A stretch of DNA of 64,000 bases from Eubacterium ruminantium (GCA_900108205.1 FNUU01000002.1:296476-360475); one strand, 5' to 3'; positions 45,416 through 54,880 are shown, counted from the first letter of the stretch. The notes: generated from the sequence alone by a model not told the origin. Translations and numbers: made by a program.

Positions 45416-45458
45416 GGATGCGTCTCGGCGCGATTGAGAATATGTTCATCCGTCGCCG
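45416..45458 (+). other. Pseudoknot-like pairing pattern upstream of secA
   Basis: GGATG (45416-45420) pairs with CATCC (45447-45451) and CGGCG (45426-45430) with CGCCG (45454-45458), an interleaved H-type order. It is a GC-rich island in an AT-rich spacer ~235 bases before secA. The rest of the spacer to 45692 shows a TTGACA at 45584 without a matching -10. Confidence 0.35.
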
Positions 45459-45692
45459 GGTGACCAAGTAACATAAGGTGAAGGATAAAAATCAGCCATG
45501 ATTTCGCATTGAAGGATATTTTAAATAAGCGCATTAGATGAAAAATATATGAATATACACGTTTTCATAAAAAAAGATTTGCCTTGACAGATACTTAATG
45601 TTATATTAGGGGTTATGATAAGATTACTGTAGCTAAGGGATGACGTGTTTTTCAACGTTTTATGTCCCAAAAAATAGCATTGGAGGAATAAA

Positions 45693-48266
45693 ATGGGTCT
45701 TGGTGAAAAGCTCTTTGGCACACATAGTGACAAGGAATTAAAAAGAATTTACCCGATTGTGGATAAGATAGAAGCATTGGATGAATCAATGCAAAAGCTT
45801 TCGGATGATGAACTGAAGGCAAAGACAGAAGAGTTCAAGGAGAGACTTAAGAAGGGAGAAACTCTTGATGACATCCTTGTAGAAGCATTTGCAACTGTAA
45901 GAGAGGCTGCTTCCCGTGTGCTCGGAATGAAGCATTTCCGTGTACAGCTTGTCGGTGGTATACTCCTTCATCAGGGACGTATCGCTGAAATGAGAACAGG
46001 TGAAGGTAAAACTCTTGTATCTACTCTTCCTGCTTACCTTAATGCACTTGAAGGCAAGGGCGTTCACATCGTAACAGTTAACGATTACCTCGCAAAGCGT
46101 GATGCTGAGTGGATGGGTTCGGTTCACAGATTCCTGGGACTTACAGTTGGCGTTATTCTTAACTCTGACAGTAATGACGACAGAAGAGAATCATATAATT
46201 GCGATATTACTTATATTACAAATAACGAACTTGGTTTCGACTACCTTCGTGATAACATGGTTATTTACAAGGAGAGACTGGTTCAGAGAGGACTTCATTA
46301 TTGTATCATCGACGAGATTGACTCTATCCTTATTGATGAGGCGCGTACACCTCTTATCATTTCCGGACAGAGCGGAAAGTCTACAGATATATATAAGATG
46401 TGCGATTACCTCGCAAGAAGAATGGAGAGAGGTACAGCATCTACCGAGATCAGTAAGTTTGATGCAATCATGGGTACAGAAATCCAGGAGGATGGTGATT
46501 ACCTTGTAAATGAGAAGGACAAATATGTTGTTCTTACTGCACAGGGTGTTAAGGAGGTTGAGCAGTTCTTCCATATCAAGAACCTTGCAGATCCTGAAAA
46601 TCTTGAGATCCAGCACACCATCATTTTAGCCCTTCGTGCACATGCTCTTATGCACAGAGATCAGGACTATGTTGTAAAGGATGATGAGGTACTTATCGTC
46701 GACAGCTTTACAGGACGTATAATGCCGGGAAGACGTTTCAGTGACGGTCTTCATCAGGCTATTGAAGCAAAGGAAAATGTTAAGGTTAAGCGTGAGAGTA
46801 AGACTCTTGCAACCATTACTTTCCAGAACTTCTTCAATAAATATGATAAGAAGGCGGGCATGACAGGTACCGCTCAGACAGAGGAAGAAGAGTTCCGTGA
46901 GATTTACGGAATGGACGTTGTTGTAGTTCCTACAAACCTTCCTATTGCCAGAATAGATGAGGATGATGCGGTTTATAAGACCAAGAAGGAAAAGCTGAAT
47001 GCCATAGTTGAGCAGGTTTATGAGGCAAATCAGAAGGGGCAGCCTGTACTTGTCGGTACAGTTAATATCGATTCATCAGAAGAGATCAGCAAGCTTCTTC
47101 AGAAGCGAGGCATCCAGCATAAGGTATTGAATGCCAAGTTCCATGAGATGGAAGCTGAGATCATCGCAGACGCAGGACAGAGAGGTGCGGTTACCATCGC
47201 AACCAACATGGCAGGACGTGGTACCGATATCAAGCTTGGTGAAGGCGTTGCAGAGCTGGGCGGACTTATGGTAATCGGTACAGAAAGACATGAGTCAAGA
47301 CGTATTGATAATCAGCTCCGTGGACGTTCAGGACGTCAGGGAGATCCGGGTTATTCAAAGTTCTACCTTTCACTTCAGGACGACCTTATGAGACTCTTCG
47401 GTTCAGAGAAGGTTATCAAGGTTTACGATGCACTTCGTATTCCTGAAGGAGAAGAGATACAGCATAAGACAATCACAAGATTTATAGAGAAGGCTCAGAG
47501 AAAGATCGAGTCAAATAACTTCGCTATCAGAAAGAACCTCCTTGAATATGATGAGGTTAACAATGAGCAGAGAGAAGTTATCTATGCAGAAAGAAAGAAG
47601 GTTCTCGATGGAGAGAACATGAGAGATACCATTTTCGGCATGGTTCAGGATACAGTTGAACGTTATGTTGATATGGTTGCCTCAAATGAGATCGATCCAT
47701 CAGAGTGGGATCTTAAGGAACTCAATGATACACTTCGTCCTATCGTTCCGCTTCAGCCAATCGTTCTTCTGGATGAAGAGAAGAGTAAGGGAAGCGCAAG
47801 CGCATTTAAGCAGAGACTTAAGGAAGAAGCTGCAAAGCTTTACGAAGCAAAGGAAGCAGAATTCCCTAACCCTGAGACAATGCGTGAGATGGAGAGAGTA
47901 TTCCTTCTTAAAGTAGTTGATAGAAAATGGATGGATAACATCGACGATATGGATCAGCTCCGTCAGGGTATCGGACTTCAGTCCTATGGTTCGAGAGATC
48001 CGCTTGTTGAGTATAAAATGGCAGGCTATGATATGTTCAACGAGATGACAAATTCCATTAAGGAAGACATCGCAAGACTTATCATGCATGTAAGAATAGA
48101 AGAGAAGGCAGAGCGTGAGCAGGTTGCCAAGGTTACAGGTACCAACAAGGATACCACAGCCAAGAGAGAACCTGTTAAGAGAAAAGATGCCAAGATCGGA
48201 CGTAACGATCCGTGCCCATGCGGCAGCGGCAAGAAATACAAATATTGTCACGGCGCCCAGCAATAA
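45693..48266 (+). CDS. secA: Preprotein translocase ATPase
   Basis: 857 residues. Motor domain 1 with MRTGEGKTL (Walker A, ~101-109) and [17 protein letters not shown] (Walker B); the preprotein cross-linking domain; motor domain 2 with [16 protein letters not shown] and [10 protein letters not shown]; the helical scaffold; and the C-terminal zinc-binding tail [14 protein letters not shown] that contacts SecB or ribosomes. It drives export through SecYEG, including the pilins and secreted proteins of this window. TTGGAGGAATAAA precedes the ATG. The last codons and stop belong to a 16-bp direct repeat discussed below. Confidence 0.97.
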   Translation: MGLGEKLFGTHSDKELKRIYPIVDKIEALDESMQKLSDDELKAKTEEFKERLKKGETLDDILVEAFATVREAASRVLGMKHFRVQLVGGILLHQGRIAEMRTGEGKTLVSTLPAYLNALEGKGVHIVTVNDYLAKRDAEWMGSVHRFLGLTVGVILNSDSNDDRRESYNCDITYITNNELGFDYLRDNMVIYKERLVQRGLHYCIIDEIDSILIDEARTPLIISGQSGKSTDIYKMCDYLARRMERGTASTEISKFDAIMGTEIQEDGDYLVNEKDKYVVLTAQGVKEVEQFFHIKNLADPENLEIQHTIILALRAHALMHRDQDYVVKDDEVLIVDSFTGRIMPGRRFSDGLHQAIEAKENVKVKRESKTLATITFQNFFNKYDKKAGMTGTAQTEEEEFREIYGMDVVVVPTNLPIARIDEDDAVYKTKKEKLNAIVEQVYEANQKGQPVLVGTVNIDSSEEISKLLQKRGIQHKVLNAKFHEMEAEIIADAGQRGAVTIATNMAGRGTDIKLGEGVAELGGLMVIGTERHESRRIDNQLRGRSGRQGDPGYSKFYLSLQDDLMRLFGSEKVIKVYDALRIPEGEEIQHKTITRFIEKAQRKIESNNFAIRKNLLEYDEVNNEQREVIYAERKKVLDGENMRDTIFGMVQDTVERYVDMVASNEIDPSEWDLKELNDTLRPIVPLQPIVLLDEEKSKGSASAFKQRLKEEAAKLYEAKEAEFPNPETMREMERVFLLKVVDRKWMDNIDDMDQLRQGIGLQSYGSRDPLVEYKMAGYDMFNEMTNSIKEDIARLIMHVRIEEKAEREQVAKVTGTNKDTTAKREPVKRKDAKIGRNDPCPCGSGKKYKYCHGAQQ

Positions 48267-48402
48267 TTGCGAAGCAATTATTGCGCCTGACTGACCGCCG
48301 AATAGGTGGGCAGTCGCGAAGCATGACGGAGATGATGGGCCGCGAAGCGGCACAGCATATGCGGCATGCGGAGGCAGCTGGGAGTAGCCCAGCAATAATT
48401 GC
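48255..48402 (+). other. Hairpin cluster bracketed by a 16-bp direct repeat, secA-prfB spacer
   Basis: GCCCAGCAATAATTGC occurs at 48255-48270 (covering the secA stop) and again at 48387-48402. Between them are several hairpins: GCAATAATTGC/GCAATTATTGC with a GAA loop (48260-48284), GACTG...CAGTC, GCCGC-GAA-GCGGC, and GCTGGG-AGTA-GCCCAGC. GCGAAGC, known as an unusually stable mini-hairpin in DNA, occurs three times (48269, 48316, 48342). It is distinctly GC-richer than its flanks. The origin is unknown. Confidence 0.7.
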
Positions 48403-48539
48403 TTTAAAATCCGAACATGTGAGGATGAACTTAGCATCCGCTGCGTGAGGACCTGCGACAAGCGAAATTCCCGCAGACATATGGCTCGCGCCTCACACAA
48501 CGTAAATATCATGTAAATAAATAAAAGGTGGTGATAGTA

Positions 48540-49662
48540 GTGCTTGAACTTGATCAGTACAAGTTTACGTTAAATGAATACAGAAAGCCACTGCTTGAAG
48601 TGAGGGATTCACTTTGACATTGCAGGTAAACAGGCTAGGATAAAAGAACTTTCCGAAGCTATGGAGGATCAGAACTTCTGGAATGATGTGGAAAAAAGCA
48701 ACCGTATCATGAAGGAAATGAAAAATCTTAAAGACACCATAGCTGAGTTTGAATCGATACAGACAGCATTTGATGATATCGAAGTAATGATAGAGATGGC
48801 AGAGGAAGATGATGACGACGACCTGGTGGAAGAAGCCGGGGAAAGCCTTGAAGACTTCAAAAAGAGGTTCGAAGCCTTCAGGATAGAAACTCTGCTTTCC
48901 GGAGAGTATGACACAAATAATGCAGTGATCACTATTCATTCCGGAGCAGGCGGAACCGAGTCCTGTGATTGGGTTTCGATGCTTTACCGTATGTATCTCA
49001 GATGGGCAAATGATAAGGGCTTTGCGGTTGAAGAATTTGATAATCAGCCGGGAGATGAAGCCGGAATCAAGTCGGTTACATTTCAGGTGAATGGCTACCA
49101 TGCATATGGATATCTCAAGTCTGAACACGGAATTCACAGACTTGTCAGAATTTCTCCGTTTAATGCGAACGGAAAGAGACAGACCTCATTTTGCTCTGTA
49201 GATGTAATGCCGGATGTTGACGACACTATAGAGATAGAAATCAGAGATGACGATCTGAAGATCGATACCTACAGATCCAGCGGTGCCGGCGGTCAGCATA
49301 TCAATAAGACTTCATCAGCAGTCAGGATAACACACCTTCCTACAGGAATCGTTGTCCAGTGTCAGAATGAGAGAAGTCAGCTCATGAATAAGGATAAAGC
49401 CTTAAAAATGCTGAAGACAAAGCTTTTCCTGATGAAGCAGCAGGAAAATATGGAAAAAATGTCAGGCATCCGTGGAGAGATTGCGGAAAATGGCTTCGGC
49501 AGCCAGATCAGATCATATGTGCTTCAGCCATATACCCTTGTAAAAGATCACAGAACCTCCTGCGAGGTGGGAGATGCTGCAAGAGTGCTTGATGGCGGCA
49601 TTGATCCATTTATAAATGCGTATTTAAAAATGATCTCCCAGACGTCTTCCGATGAGAACTAA
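48540..49662 (+). CDS. prfB: Peptide chain release factor 2 with programmed +1 frameshift
   Basis: RF2 terminates at UGA and UAA. The first 25 codons run from GTG 48540 to CTT (48612-48614), then an in-frame TGA (48615-48617). Reading resumes at GAC 48616 after a +1 shift on CTT-TGA-C, preceded by GAGGGA, an internal Shine-Dalgarno-like motif. The main part carries the GGQ motif (SSGAGGQHINKTSSAVR) for peptide release and the RF2 pattern IEIRDDDLKIDTYRSSG. The total is ~373 residues, as expected. AAGGTGGTG precedes the GTG. Low RF2 levels favour the shift, a known autoregulation. Confidence 0.95.
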
Positions 49663-49695
49663 TCTCATTTAGACAGCAAAAGACTGATATACCTG

Positions 49696-49724
49696 TTGTA
49701 AAATGATGAAAGATGTGATATTCT
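49696..49724 (+). promoter_or_regulatory. Candidate promoter of hom-lysC
   Basis: TTGTAA (49696-49701), 17-base spacer, TATTCT (49719-49724), ~64 bases before the hom start. Moderate match. Confidence 0.4.
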
Positions 49725-49787
49725 TTCGTCTTGCCAGAATAGATGCCGGATTATTTCCGGTTTTAGAGAGTGAGGTACAAAAGATTT

Positions 49788-50993
49788 ATGTTTAATGTTG
49801 CGATACTTGGATATGGTACCGTAGGCTCAGGCGTTTTCAAAGTAATAAATGATAATGCGGATGTCCTTAAGAAATTTGTTAAAGATGATGTAAATGTAAA
49901 ATATGTTCTCGACCTGAGAGAATTTCCGGGAAATCCGGTTGAAAAGGTTCTTGTACATGATTACGATATCATTCTGAAGGATGATGAAGTAAAGTGTGTT
50001 GTGGAAGTTATGGGCGGTATTGAGCCGGCAAATACATTTGTCAGGAAGGCCATAGCGAGTGGCAAGTCGGTTTGTACTTCAAACAAGGAGCTTGTTGCAA
50101 AATACGGCGCAGAGATACTTGCTCTTGCAAAAGAGAATAATGTATCATTTCTTTTTGAAGCATCTGTAGGCGGCGGTATTCCGCTTCTCAGAGCCATAAA
50201 TGAATCACTTACAGCTGATAATTTTGACAGCGTTGCAGGTATTCTTAATGGTACAACCAATTATATTCTTACAAAAATGAGTACAGAGGATCTTTCCTTT
50301 GATGAAGTACTTAAGAGAGCTCAGGAGAAGGGTTATGCAGAGAGAAATCCTGAGGCAGATGTGGAAGGATATGACGCATGTCGTAAGATCGCAATCATTT
50401 CTTCACTCATTACAGGTAAGCAGGTTAATTTTGAAGATATTTCTACAGAAGGCATCAGCCATATTTCGAAAGAGGATATTTACTATTCAAGAAATATGAA
50501 TATGCCTATAAAGCTTCTTGGACTTATGAAGAAGATAGATGGAGTGGTTTACGCAATGGTAGCTCCGTTTATGCTGGGTGAAGAGCACAGCCTCAGAAAT
50601 GTTGATGGTGTATATAATGCAGTTAACTTCCATGGCGATATGCTTGGAAATGTTATGTTCTACGGCAAGGGCGCAGGTTCCCTTCCGACAGCCAGCGCGG
50701 TTGTTTCGGACGTTGTGGAGATAGCTAAGAATGGCGGTAAGAATATTGATATCCCTTGGGATAAAGAGTGCGTAAGTCTTGGAGACATGGCTTCATTTAA
50801 GGCTAAGTTCTTTGTAAGACTTGAAGGTGCAGATTTGGATGACAAGGTTAAGAGCATTTTTAACGGTGTGACATTTGCTGAGCATCTTCAGGGAGAGACA
50901 GCATTTATTACTGAAGAAGAATTTTCGGCGCCTGAACTTCAGAGTAAGCTGGAAGGCTTCAAGGTTCTCTCAACCATAAGGATTGCAGAGTAA
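49788..50993 (+). CDS. hom: Homoserine dehydrogenase
   Basis: 401 residues. N-terminal Rossmann motif GYGTVGSGVF; the catalytic-domain signature ILNGTTNYILTKM and the AEADVEGYDA-like AERNPEADVEGYDACRK; and a short C-terminal ACT-like domain (~330-401, starting KAKFFVRLEGADL) for threonine feedback. It reduces aspartate semialdehyde to homoserine. ATG 49788 is preferred with GTGAGG 11 bases upstream; a GTG six codons earlier is possible. lysC follows 67 bases downstream. Confidence 0.94.
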   Translation: MFNVAILGYGTVGSGVFKVINDNADVLKKFVKDDVNVKYVLDLREFPGNPVEKVLVHDYDIILKDDEVKCVVEVMGGIEPANTFVRKAIASGKSVCTSNKELVAKYGAEILALAKENNVSFLFEASVGGGIPLLRAINESLTADNFDSVAGILNGTTNYILTKMSTEDLSFDEVLKRAQEKGYAERNPEADVEGYDACRKIAIISSLITGKQVNFEDISTEGISHISKEDIYYSRNMNMPIKLLGLMKKIDGVVYAMVAPFMLGEEHSLRNVDGVYNAVNFHGDMLGNVMFYGKGAGSLPTASAVVSDVVEIAKNGGKNIDIPWDKECVSLGDMASFKAKFFVRLEGADLDDKVKSIFNGVTFAEHLQGETAFITEEEFSAPELQSKLEGFKVLSTIRIAE

Positions 50994-51060
50994 TTTAAGT
51001 TGTAAACAGGCGGTAAAACGCTTAGGATATAAAAACAAAGATTTCATGGAGGCACACACT

Positions 51061-52263
51061 ATGTTAGTGGTAAAGAAATTTGGTGGCACATCGGTGGCCA
51101 ACAAAGAAAGAATCTATAATGTAGCCAACAGATGTATCGAGGAGTACAAGAAGGGAAATGACGTAGTTGTCGTTCTGTCAGCTATGGGAAAGTATACCGA
51201 CGAACTCATCGACATGGCGAAAGATATCAACGAGAATCCGCCTAAAAGAGAGATGGATATGCTCTATACTATCGGTGAGCAGATGTCTGTAGCGCTTATG
51301 GCTATGGCTATGAATAAGCTGGGCGTTCCTGCTATATCTCTTAATGCATTTCAGGTTGCTATGCACACAACTTCTGTTTATGGAAATGCAAGACTTAAGA
51401 GAATCGATGTAGAGAGAATCAGAAATGAACTCGAGCAGAGAAAGATAGTTATTATCACCGGTTTCCAGGGTGTAAACAAGTATGATGATTATACAACCCT
51501 TGGCAGAGGTGGTTCGGATACAACAGCAGTTGCTCTTGCAGCTGCACTTCACGCAGATAAATGTGAAATCTATACTGACGTTGATGGCGTATATACAGCT
51601 GACCCAAGAAAGGTTAAAAACGCCAGAAAGCTTGATACTGTTACTTATGATGAAATGCTTGAGCTTGCTACACTGGGAGCAGGAGTGCTTCATAACAGAT
51701 CAGTAGAGCTTGCTAAAAAATTCGGAGTACAGCTTGTTGTTCGTTCAAGCCTGAATAATAATGAAGGAACCGTCGTTAAGGAGGATACAAAGATGGAGAA
51801 GATGATCGTTAGTGGTGTTGCAGCAGATCCGGATGCAGCCAGAGTTGCAGTAGTAGGACTTAAGGATGAGCCTGGTGTTGCATTTAAGCTTTTCAATGCA
51901 CTTGCAAAGAAGAATATAAATGTTGATATGATACTTCAGTCAGTAGGACGTCACGGAACAAAGGATATTTCCTTCACATGTTCAGATGATGATGCAGATG
52001 AGGCAGAGAAGATCATCAGCGACATCATGCAGTGTGAGTCTGTTGATGTAAATAAGGATGTTGCAAAGGTTTCTATCGTTGGTGCCGGCATGCAGACAAA
52101 TGCAGGTGTTGCTGCAAAAATGTTTGAGGCTCTTTATGATGAAAACATCAACATCAGAATGATCTCTACATCTGAAATCAGAGTAACAGTTCTTATTGAT
52201 GTTAAGAACACAGAGAGAGCTATGAATGCTATTCATGACAAGTTCGATCTTGGTGAGAAATAA
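51061..52263 (+). CDS. lysC: Aspartate kinase
   Basis: 400 residues. The kinase domain begins MLVVKKFGGTSVANKERI, with GRGGSDTTAVALAAAL at ~155 and the DVDGVYTADPRKV motif; two C-terminal ACT domains (~265-335 and ~340-400) carry allosteric sites for lysine or threonine (GIVSG-like MIVSGVAAD and STSEIRVTVLID). It makes aspartyl phosphate, the first step towards Lys, Met and Thr, and works with hom upstream. GGAGG lies 8 bases before the ATG; the longer open frame starting inside the hom end lacks a ribosome-binding site. Confidence 0.95.
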   Translation: MLVVKKFGGTSVANKERIYNVANRCIEEYKKGNDVVVVLSAMGKYTDELIDMAKDINENPPKREMDMLYTIGEQMSVALMAMAMNKLGVPAISLNAFQVAMHTTSVYGNARLKRIDVERIRNELEQRKIVIITGFQGVNKYDDYTTLGRGGSDTTAVALAAALHADKCEIYTDVDGVYTADPRKVKNARKLDTVTYDEMLELATLGAGVLHNRSVELAKKFGVQLVVRSSLNNNEGTVVKEDTKMEKMIVSGVAADPDAARVAVVGLKDEPGVAFKLFNALAKKNINVDMILQSVGRHGTKDISFTCSDDDADEAEKIISDIMQCESVDVNKDVAKVSIVGAGMQTNAGVAAKMFEALYDENINIRMISTSEIRVTVLIDVKNTERAMNAIHDKFDLGEK

Positions 52264-52280
52264 ATAACAGCGTAGTTTAA

Positions 52281-52324
52281 AATACCGGGTGTTTCCATGA
52301 TATTGAGAAACACCCGGTATTTTT
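52281..52324 (+). terminator. Rho-independent terminator of hom-lysC
   Basis: Perfect 14-bp stem AATACCGGGTGTTT (52281-52294) and AAACACCCGGTATT (52308-52321), then T. Confidence 0.93.
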
Positions 52325-52372
52325 ATGCAGATAATAAACTGAGCGTGAAGTGCAAGTGTGGCAAAAAGAATA

Positions 52373-52402
52373 TTGACTTTTCGCGTATGGGGGGGGTAAA
52401 AT
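52373..52402 (+). promoter_or_regulatory. Promoter with a G8 tract in its spacer (candidate phase-variable)
   Basis: TTGACT (52373-52378), an 18-base spacer that ends in eight consecutive G (52389-52396), TAAAAT (52397-52402). Losing one G would give the optimal 17-base spacer. The gene behind it is a secreted Ig-like protein. Confidence 0.65.
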
Positions 52403-52482
52403 AATAGCTATGATATTCATTCTGGATGGTTTATATAGCAGAAATGGAATCAAAAAAAGAAAAAAGAGGAGGAAAGGAAAAA

Positions 52483-53817
52483 ATGAAAAGTTTTAAGAAA
52501 CTATTGGCAGCTTTCCTGGTTGTCTTTGTGACGTTGGGGTTTGCAGGTAAGGCAGAAGCGGGTAGCATTGCTGATGCAAAGGAGATATCATTTAACAAGA
52601 CATATTCCAAAAATCTTGGAGCAAATGATCCTGATTTTTACAAATTTAGACTCCCTAAATCGGGTTATATAACAGTTAATTTTGAAGGATCGAAGAAGAT
52701 AACTGCAGAACTGTATAAGGAAGACATGGAAACAAGGGTTGGTTATTGGGATGCTGAGTATAATGAGAATTTCGGCATTTATAAGAGATCTTTTTATGCA
52801 GAACCTCTGTATGGAGGAACATATTATCTGAAGTTTAAGAGTAGCTATGATACAGATCTTAAATTTACTGCTGAATACTACAATTCAGGGGAAACCTTTG
52901 CGGAGACTCAGACGTCACATTATGATTTTATCAAGGACGCAAAGGCTGTCAAACAAAATAAGTTTTACTATGGATATCTCGCTGGATCTGGTCTTGAGAA
53001 GTGTGATGATACCGATATGTACAAGTTTGAGGTTTCGCAGGATGCTACCTATAGTTTTTTTGTAAGAAGATGGTTTGATGATTGGGTTTACTATGGACCT
53101 ACGGTTGATATATTAAGGAGCAGTGACGGAACAAGTATATTTAGTGATACGCCATTTTATCGTACGAATTCTGAAACCAAGAAATATGAAGTTGAACTTA
53201 CTAAGGGAACGTATTACTTCAAGGTATCAGGTAATACATATTGTTATAAATATGGATTCCAGATATCTATGAAGAAACCTGTTATTACAACAGAAGTTGC
53301 TGATCAGACAACAATCAACGGAAGTGTAGGTAAATTTACTGTTAAAGTTGATGGTGCAAATCTTAAGTATCAGTGGTATGTAAGTAAAGATGGCAAGACA
53401 TGGGCAAAGAGCTCAGCTACAGGCAACAAGACAGATACTCTCAGCATCAGAGCTACAAAGAGCCTGAACGGAAGAAAGTTCAAGTGCATTATAACAAATG
53501 ATGGCGGTAAGGTTACATCTTTGGTAGCCACTTGGAAGATACTGAATATTATTTCAGAACAGCCTTCAAATAAGACAGTAAAAGCAGGAACTAAGGCTAC
53601 ATTTACTGTCAAAGCAAGATCAAGGGCAGCAAAATATCAGTGGCAGGTAAGTACAGATGGCGGCGAGACTTGGAAGAACAGTTCTGCTACCGGGGCAAAG
53701 ACAGATACAATATCATTTACAGCCAAGAAAGCTCAGAACGGCTATATGTATCGCTGCGTAGTTAAGAACGGTACAGCAACACAGAATTCAAGCAAGGCCA
53801 AGCTTACAGTTAAATAA
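52483..53817 (+). CDS. Secreted protein with PPC-like and two Ig-like domains
   Basis: 444 residues. Signal peptide ~1-25 (ends GKAEAG). Residues ~30-275 contain two pre-peptidase-C-like beta units (DPDFYKFRLPKSGYITVNFE; DDTDMYKFEVSQDATYSFFV, each ending in GTYY-type strands). Two Ig-like repeats follow at ~280-360 and ~365-444 (YQWYVSKDGKTWAKSSATGN; YQWQVSTDGGETWKNSSATG). No sorting signal or catalytic site was seen. It is probably an extracellular binding protein. The start is at 52483, behind GAGGAGGAAAGG; the frame extends 19 codons upstream without merit. Confidence 0.85.
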   Translation: MKSFKKLLAAFLVVFVTLGFAGKAEAGSIADAKEISFNKTYSKNLGANDPDFYKFRLPKSGYITVNFEGSKKITAELYKEDMETRVGYWDAEYNENFGIYKRSFYAEPLYGGTYYLKFKSSYDTDLKFTAEYYNSGETFAETQTSHYDFIKDAKAVKQNKFYYGYLAGSGLEKCDDTDMYKFEVSQDATYSFFVRRWFDDWVYYGPTVDILRSSDGTSIFSDTPFYRTNSETKKYEVELTKGTYYFKVSGNTYCYKYGFQISMKKPVITTEVADQTTINGSVGKFTVKVDGANLKYQWYVSKDGKTWAKSSATGNKTDTLSIRATKSLNGRKFKCIITNDGGKVTSLVATWKILNIISEQPSNKTVKAGTKATFTVKARSRAAKYQWQVSTDGGETWKNSSATGAKTDTISFTAKKAQNGYMYRCVVKNGTATQNSSKAKLTVK

Positions 53818-53869
53818 TCGTTTCTGTACGTGATTATAATTTGTTGATCTACATAATATAAGTATTAAA

Positions 53870-53911
53870 AACCTTCGGTATTCCGAGATTATCCGGTGCC
53901 GAAGGTTTTTT
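53870..53911 (+). terminator. Rho-independent terminator of the Ig-like protein gene
   Basis: AACCTTCGG (53870-53878) pairs with CCGAAGGTT (53899-53907), then T. The 20-base loop can itself pair partly (TTCCGAG region). Confidence 0.88.
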
Positions 53912-53961
53912 ATATAGACTGCGTATGATATTATTATAGCATATATGAGGAGGTGCTTATA

Positions 53962-54144
53962 ATGGCTATTAAAACAGCGAATGTTAATTCAGGAATTCCT
54001 TTTTCTGTAACTATTCCGGTGATGGTCTCGTCAAGAGATGAAATGACTATGGAACAGTTTGATGAAATGATGGCGGAGGGGCTTAAACAGGCAAAAGCGG
54101 ATGATTCTTTTGACGTTGACGAAGTATTCTCTGAACTTGAATAA
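53962..54144 (+). CDS. Orphan, N-terminally short RelB/DinJ-like antitoxin
   Basis: 60 residues. GIPFSVTIP matches the end of the ribbon-helix-helix region of RelB/DinJ antitoxins, and MTMEQFDEMMAEGLKQAKAD plus DVDEVFSEL match their toxin-neutralising tail; the DNA-binding N-terminus is missing. AGGAGGTG precedes the ATG, so it may still be translated. Just after it, GGGAGG and a TTG-AAA-CAA-TTT-TAA mini-frame (54159-54173) look like the remnant of a toxin start. No toxin gene follows. Family assignment rests on short motifs. Confidence 0.55.
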   Translation: MAIKTANVNSGIPFSVTIPVMVSSRDEMTMEQFDEMMAEGLKQAKADDSFDVDEVFSELE

Positions 54145-54229
54145 TGGGAGGATTTTGTTGAAACAATTTTAATAATGTCATATAATGGCAGATGATTAAG
54201 CTATATACTGGTGGCAGTGTATATTTCGA

Positions 54230-54296
54230 TATTATGAGAAGCAAAAACCGCATCTCATAATCCTGAGGGACTAAAATTCCTCCGGTATCTTATGGG
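54230..54296 (-). repeat. Dispersed intergenic repeat, copy 7 (- orientation)
   Basis: On the + strand ATTATGAGAAGC, loop, GCATCTCATAATCC, then GAGGGACTAAAATTCCTCCGG and TATCTTATGGG: a full-length reverse-complement copy ending just before the ribosome-binding site of the next gene. Confidence 0.88.
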
Positions 54297-54327
54297 TATA
54301 TTAACAGTTTTCAGAGGAGGTCGAAAC

Positions 54328-54810
54328 GTGAAGAGAAATGATTATATCAGTTGGGATCAGTATTTTATGGGAATAGCCATGCTTTCGGCCGAGAGAAGCA
54401 AGGATCCGAATACTCAGGTTGGAGCGTGCATTGTCGGTCCTGACAACAGGATACTGTCCGTGGGCTATAACGGTATGCCTCAGGGATGCGAAGATGACGA
54501 TATGCCATGGGGGAGAGATGGCGCTGCGCTTGAAAGTAAATATATGTTTGTGTGCCACGCAGAGCTGAATGCAATTCTTAATTACAGAGGCTCAAGAAAC
54601 TTTAAGGATGCCCGCCTGTATGTCACACTTTTTCCGTGCAATGAATGCGCCAAGGCTATAATACAGAGCGGAATCAAGGAAATCATTTACGGCTCAGATA
54701 AGTATCATGGTACCGACAGCACCCTTGCGTCAAAAAGGATGTTTGATCTGACCGGAATCAAATACAGACGATTTGAATCTGATGGTACAACGATAAATCT
54801 GAATTTGTAG
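54328..54810 (+). CDS. dCMP deaminase-family protein (ComEB-like)
   Basis: 160 residues, zinc-dependent cytidine/deoxycytidylate deaminase fold. Zinc ligands in CHAELNAI (~His72) and PCNEC (~Cys97, Cys100), with the catalytic Glu in HAE. The NTQVGACIVGPDNRILSVGY block is typical. It would make dUMP from dCMP, feeding thymidylate synthesis. It starts at GTG 54328 with GAGGAGG 7 bases upstream. ComEB in Bacillus lies in the comE operon, but no competence genes adjoin here. Confidence 0.9.
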   Translation: MKRNDYISWDQYFMGIAMLSAERSKDPNTQVGACIVGPDNRILSVGYNGMPQGCEDDDMPWGRDGAALESKYMFVCHAELNAILNYRGSRNFKDARLYVTLFPCNECAKAIIQSGIKEIIYGSDKYHGTDSTLASKRMFDLTGIKYRRFESDGTTINLNL

Positions 54811-54821
54811 AGATATGCGAT

Positions 54822-54880
54822 GATGAGTCAGAAAAAGTACGCTGCGAATTTCATGACCAGACGGAACTAAAGTGCATATC
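54822..54880 (-). repeat. Possible degenerate copy of the dispersed repeat
   Basis: CGGAACTAAAGTG (with a preceding ATGAG and TTTCATGA) matches copy 6 over 13 bases; the inverted arms are eroded. Confidence 0.35.

Noticed and set aside
45584..45619. secA promoter from TTGACA at 45584
   Set aside because: No acceptable -10 lies 16-18 bases downstream; the nearest TATGAT is 24 bases away.
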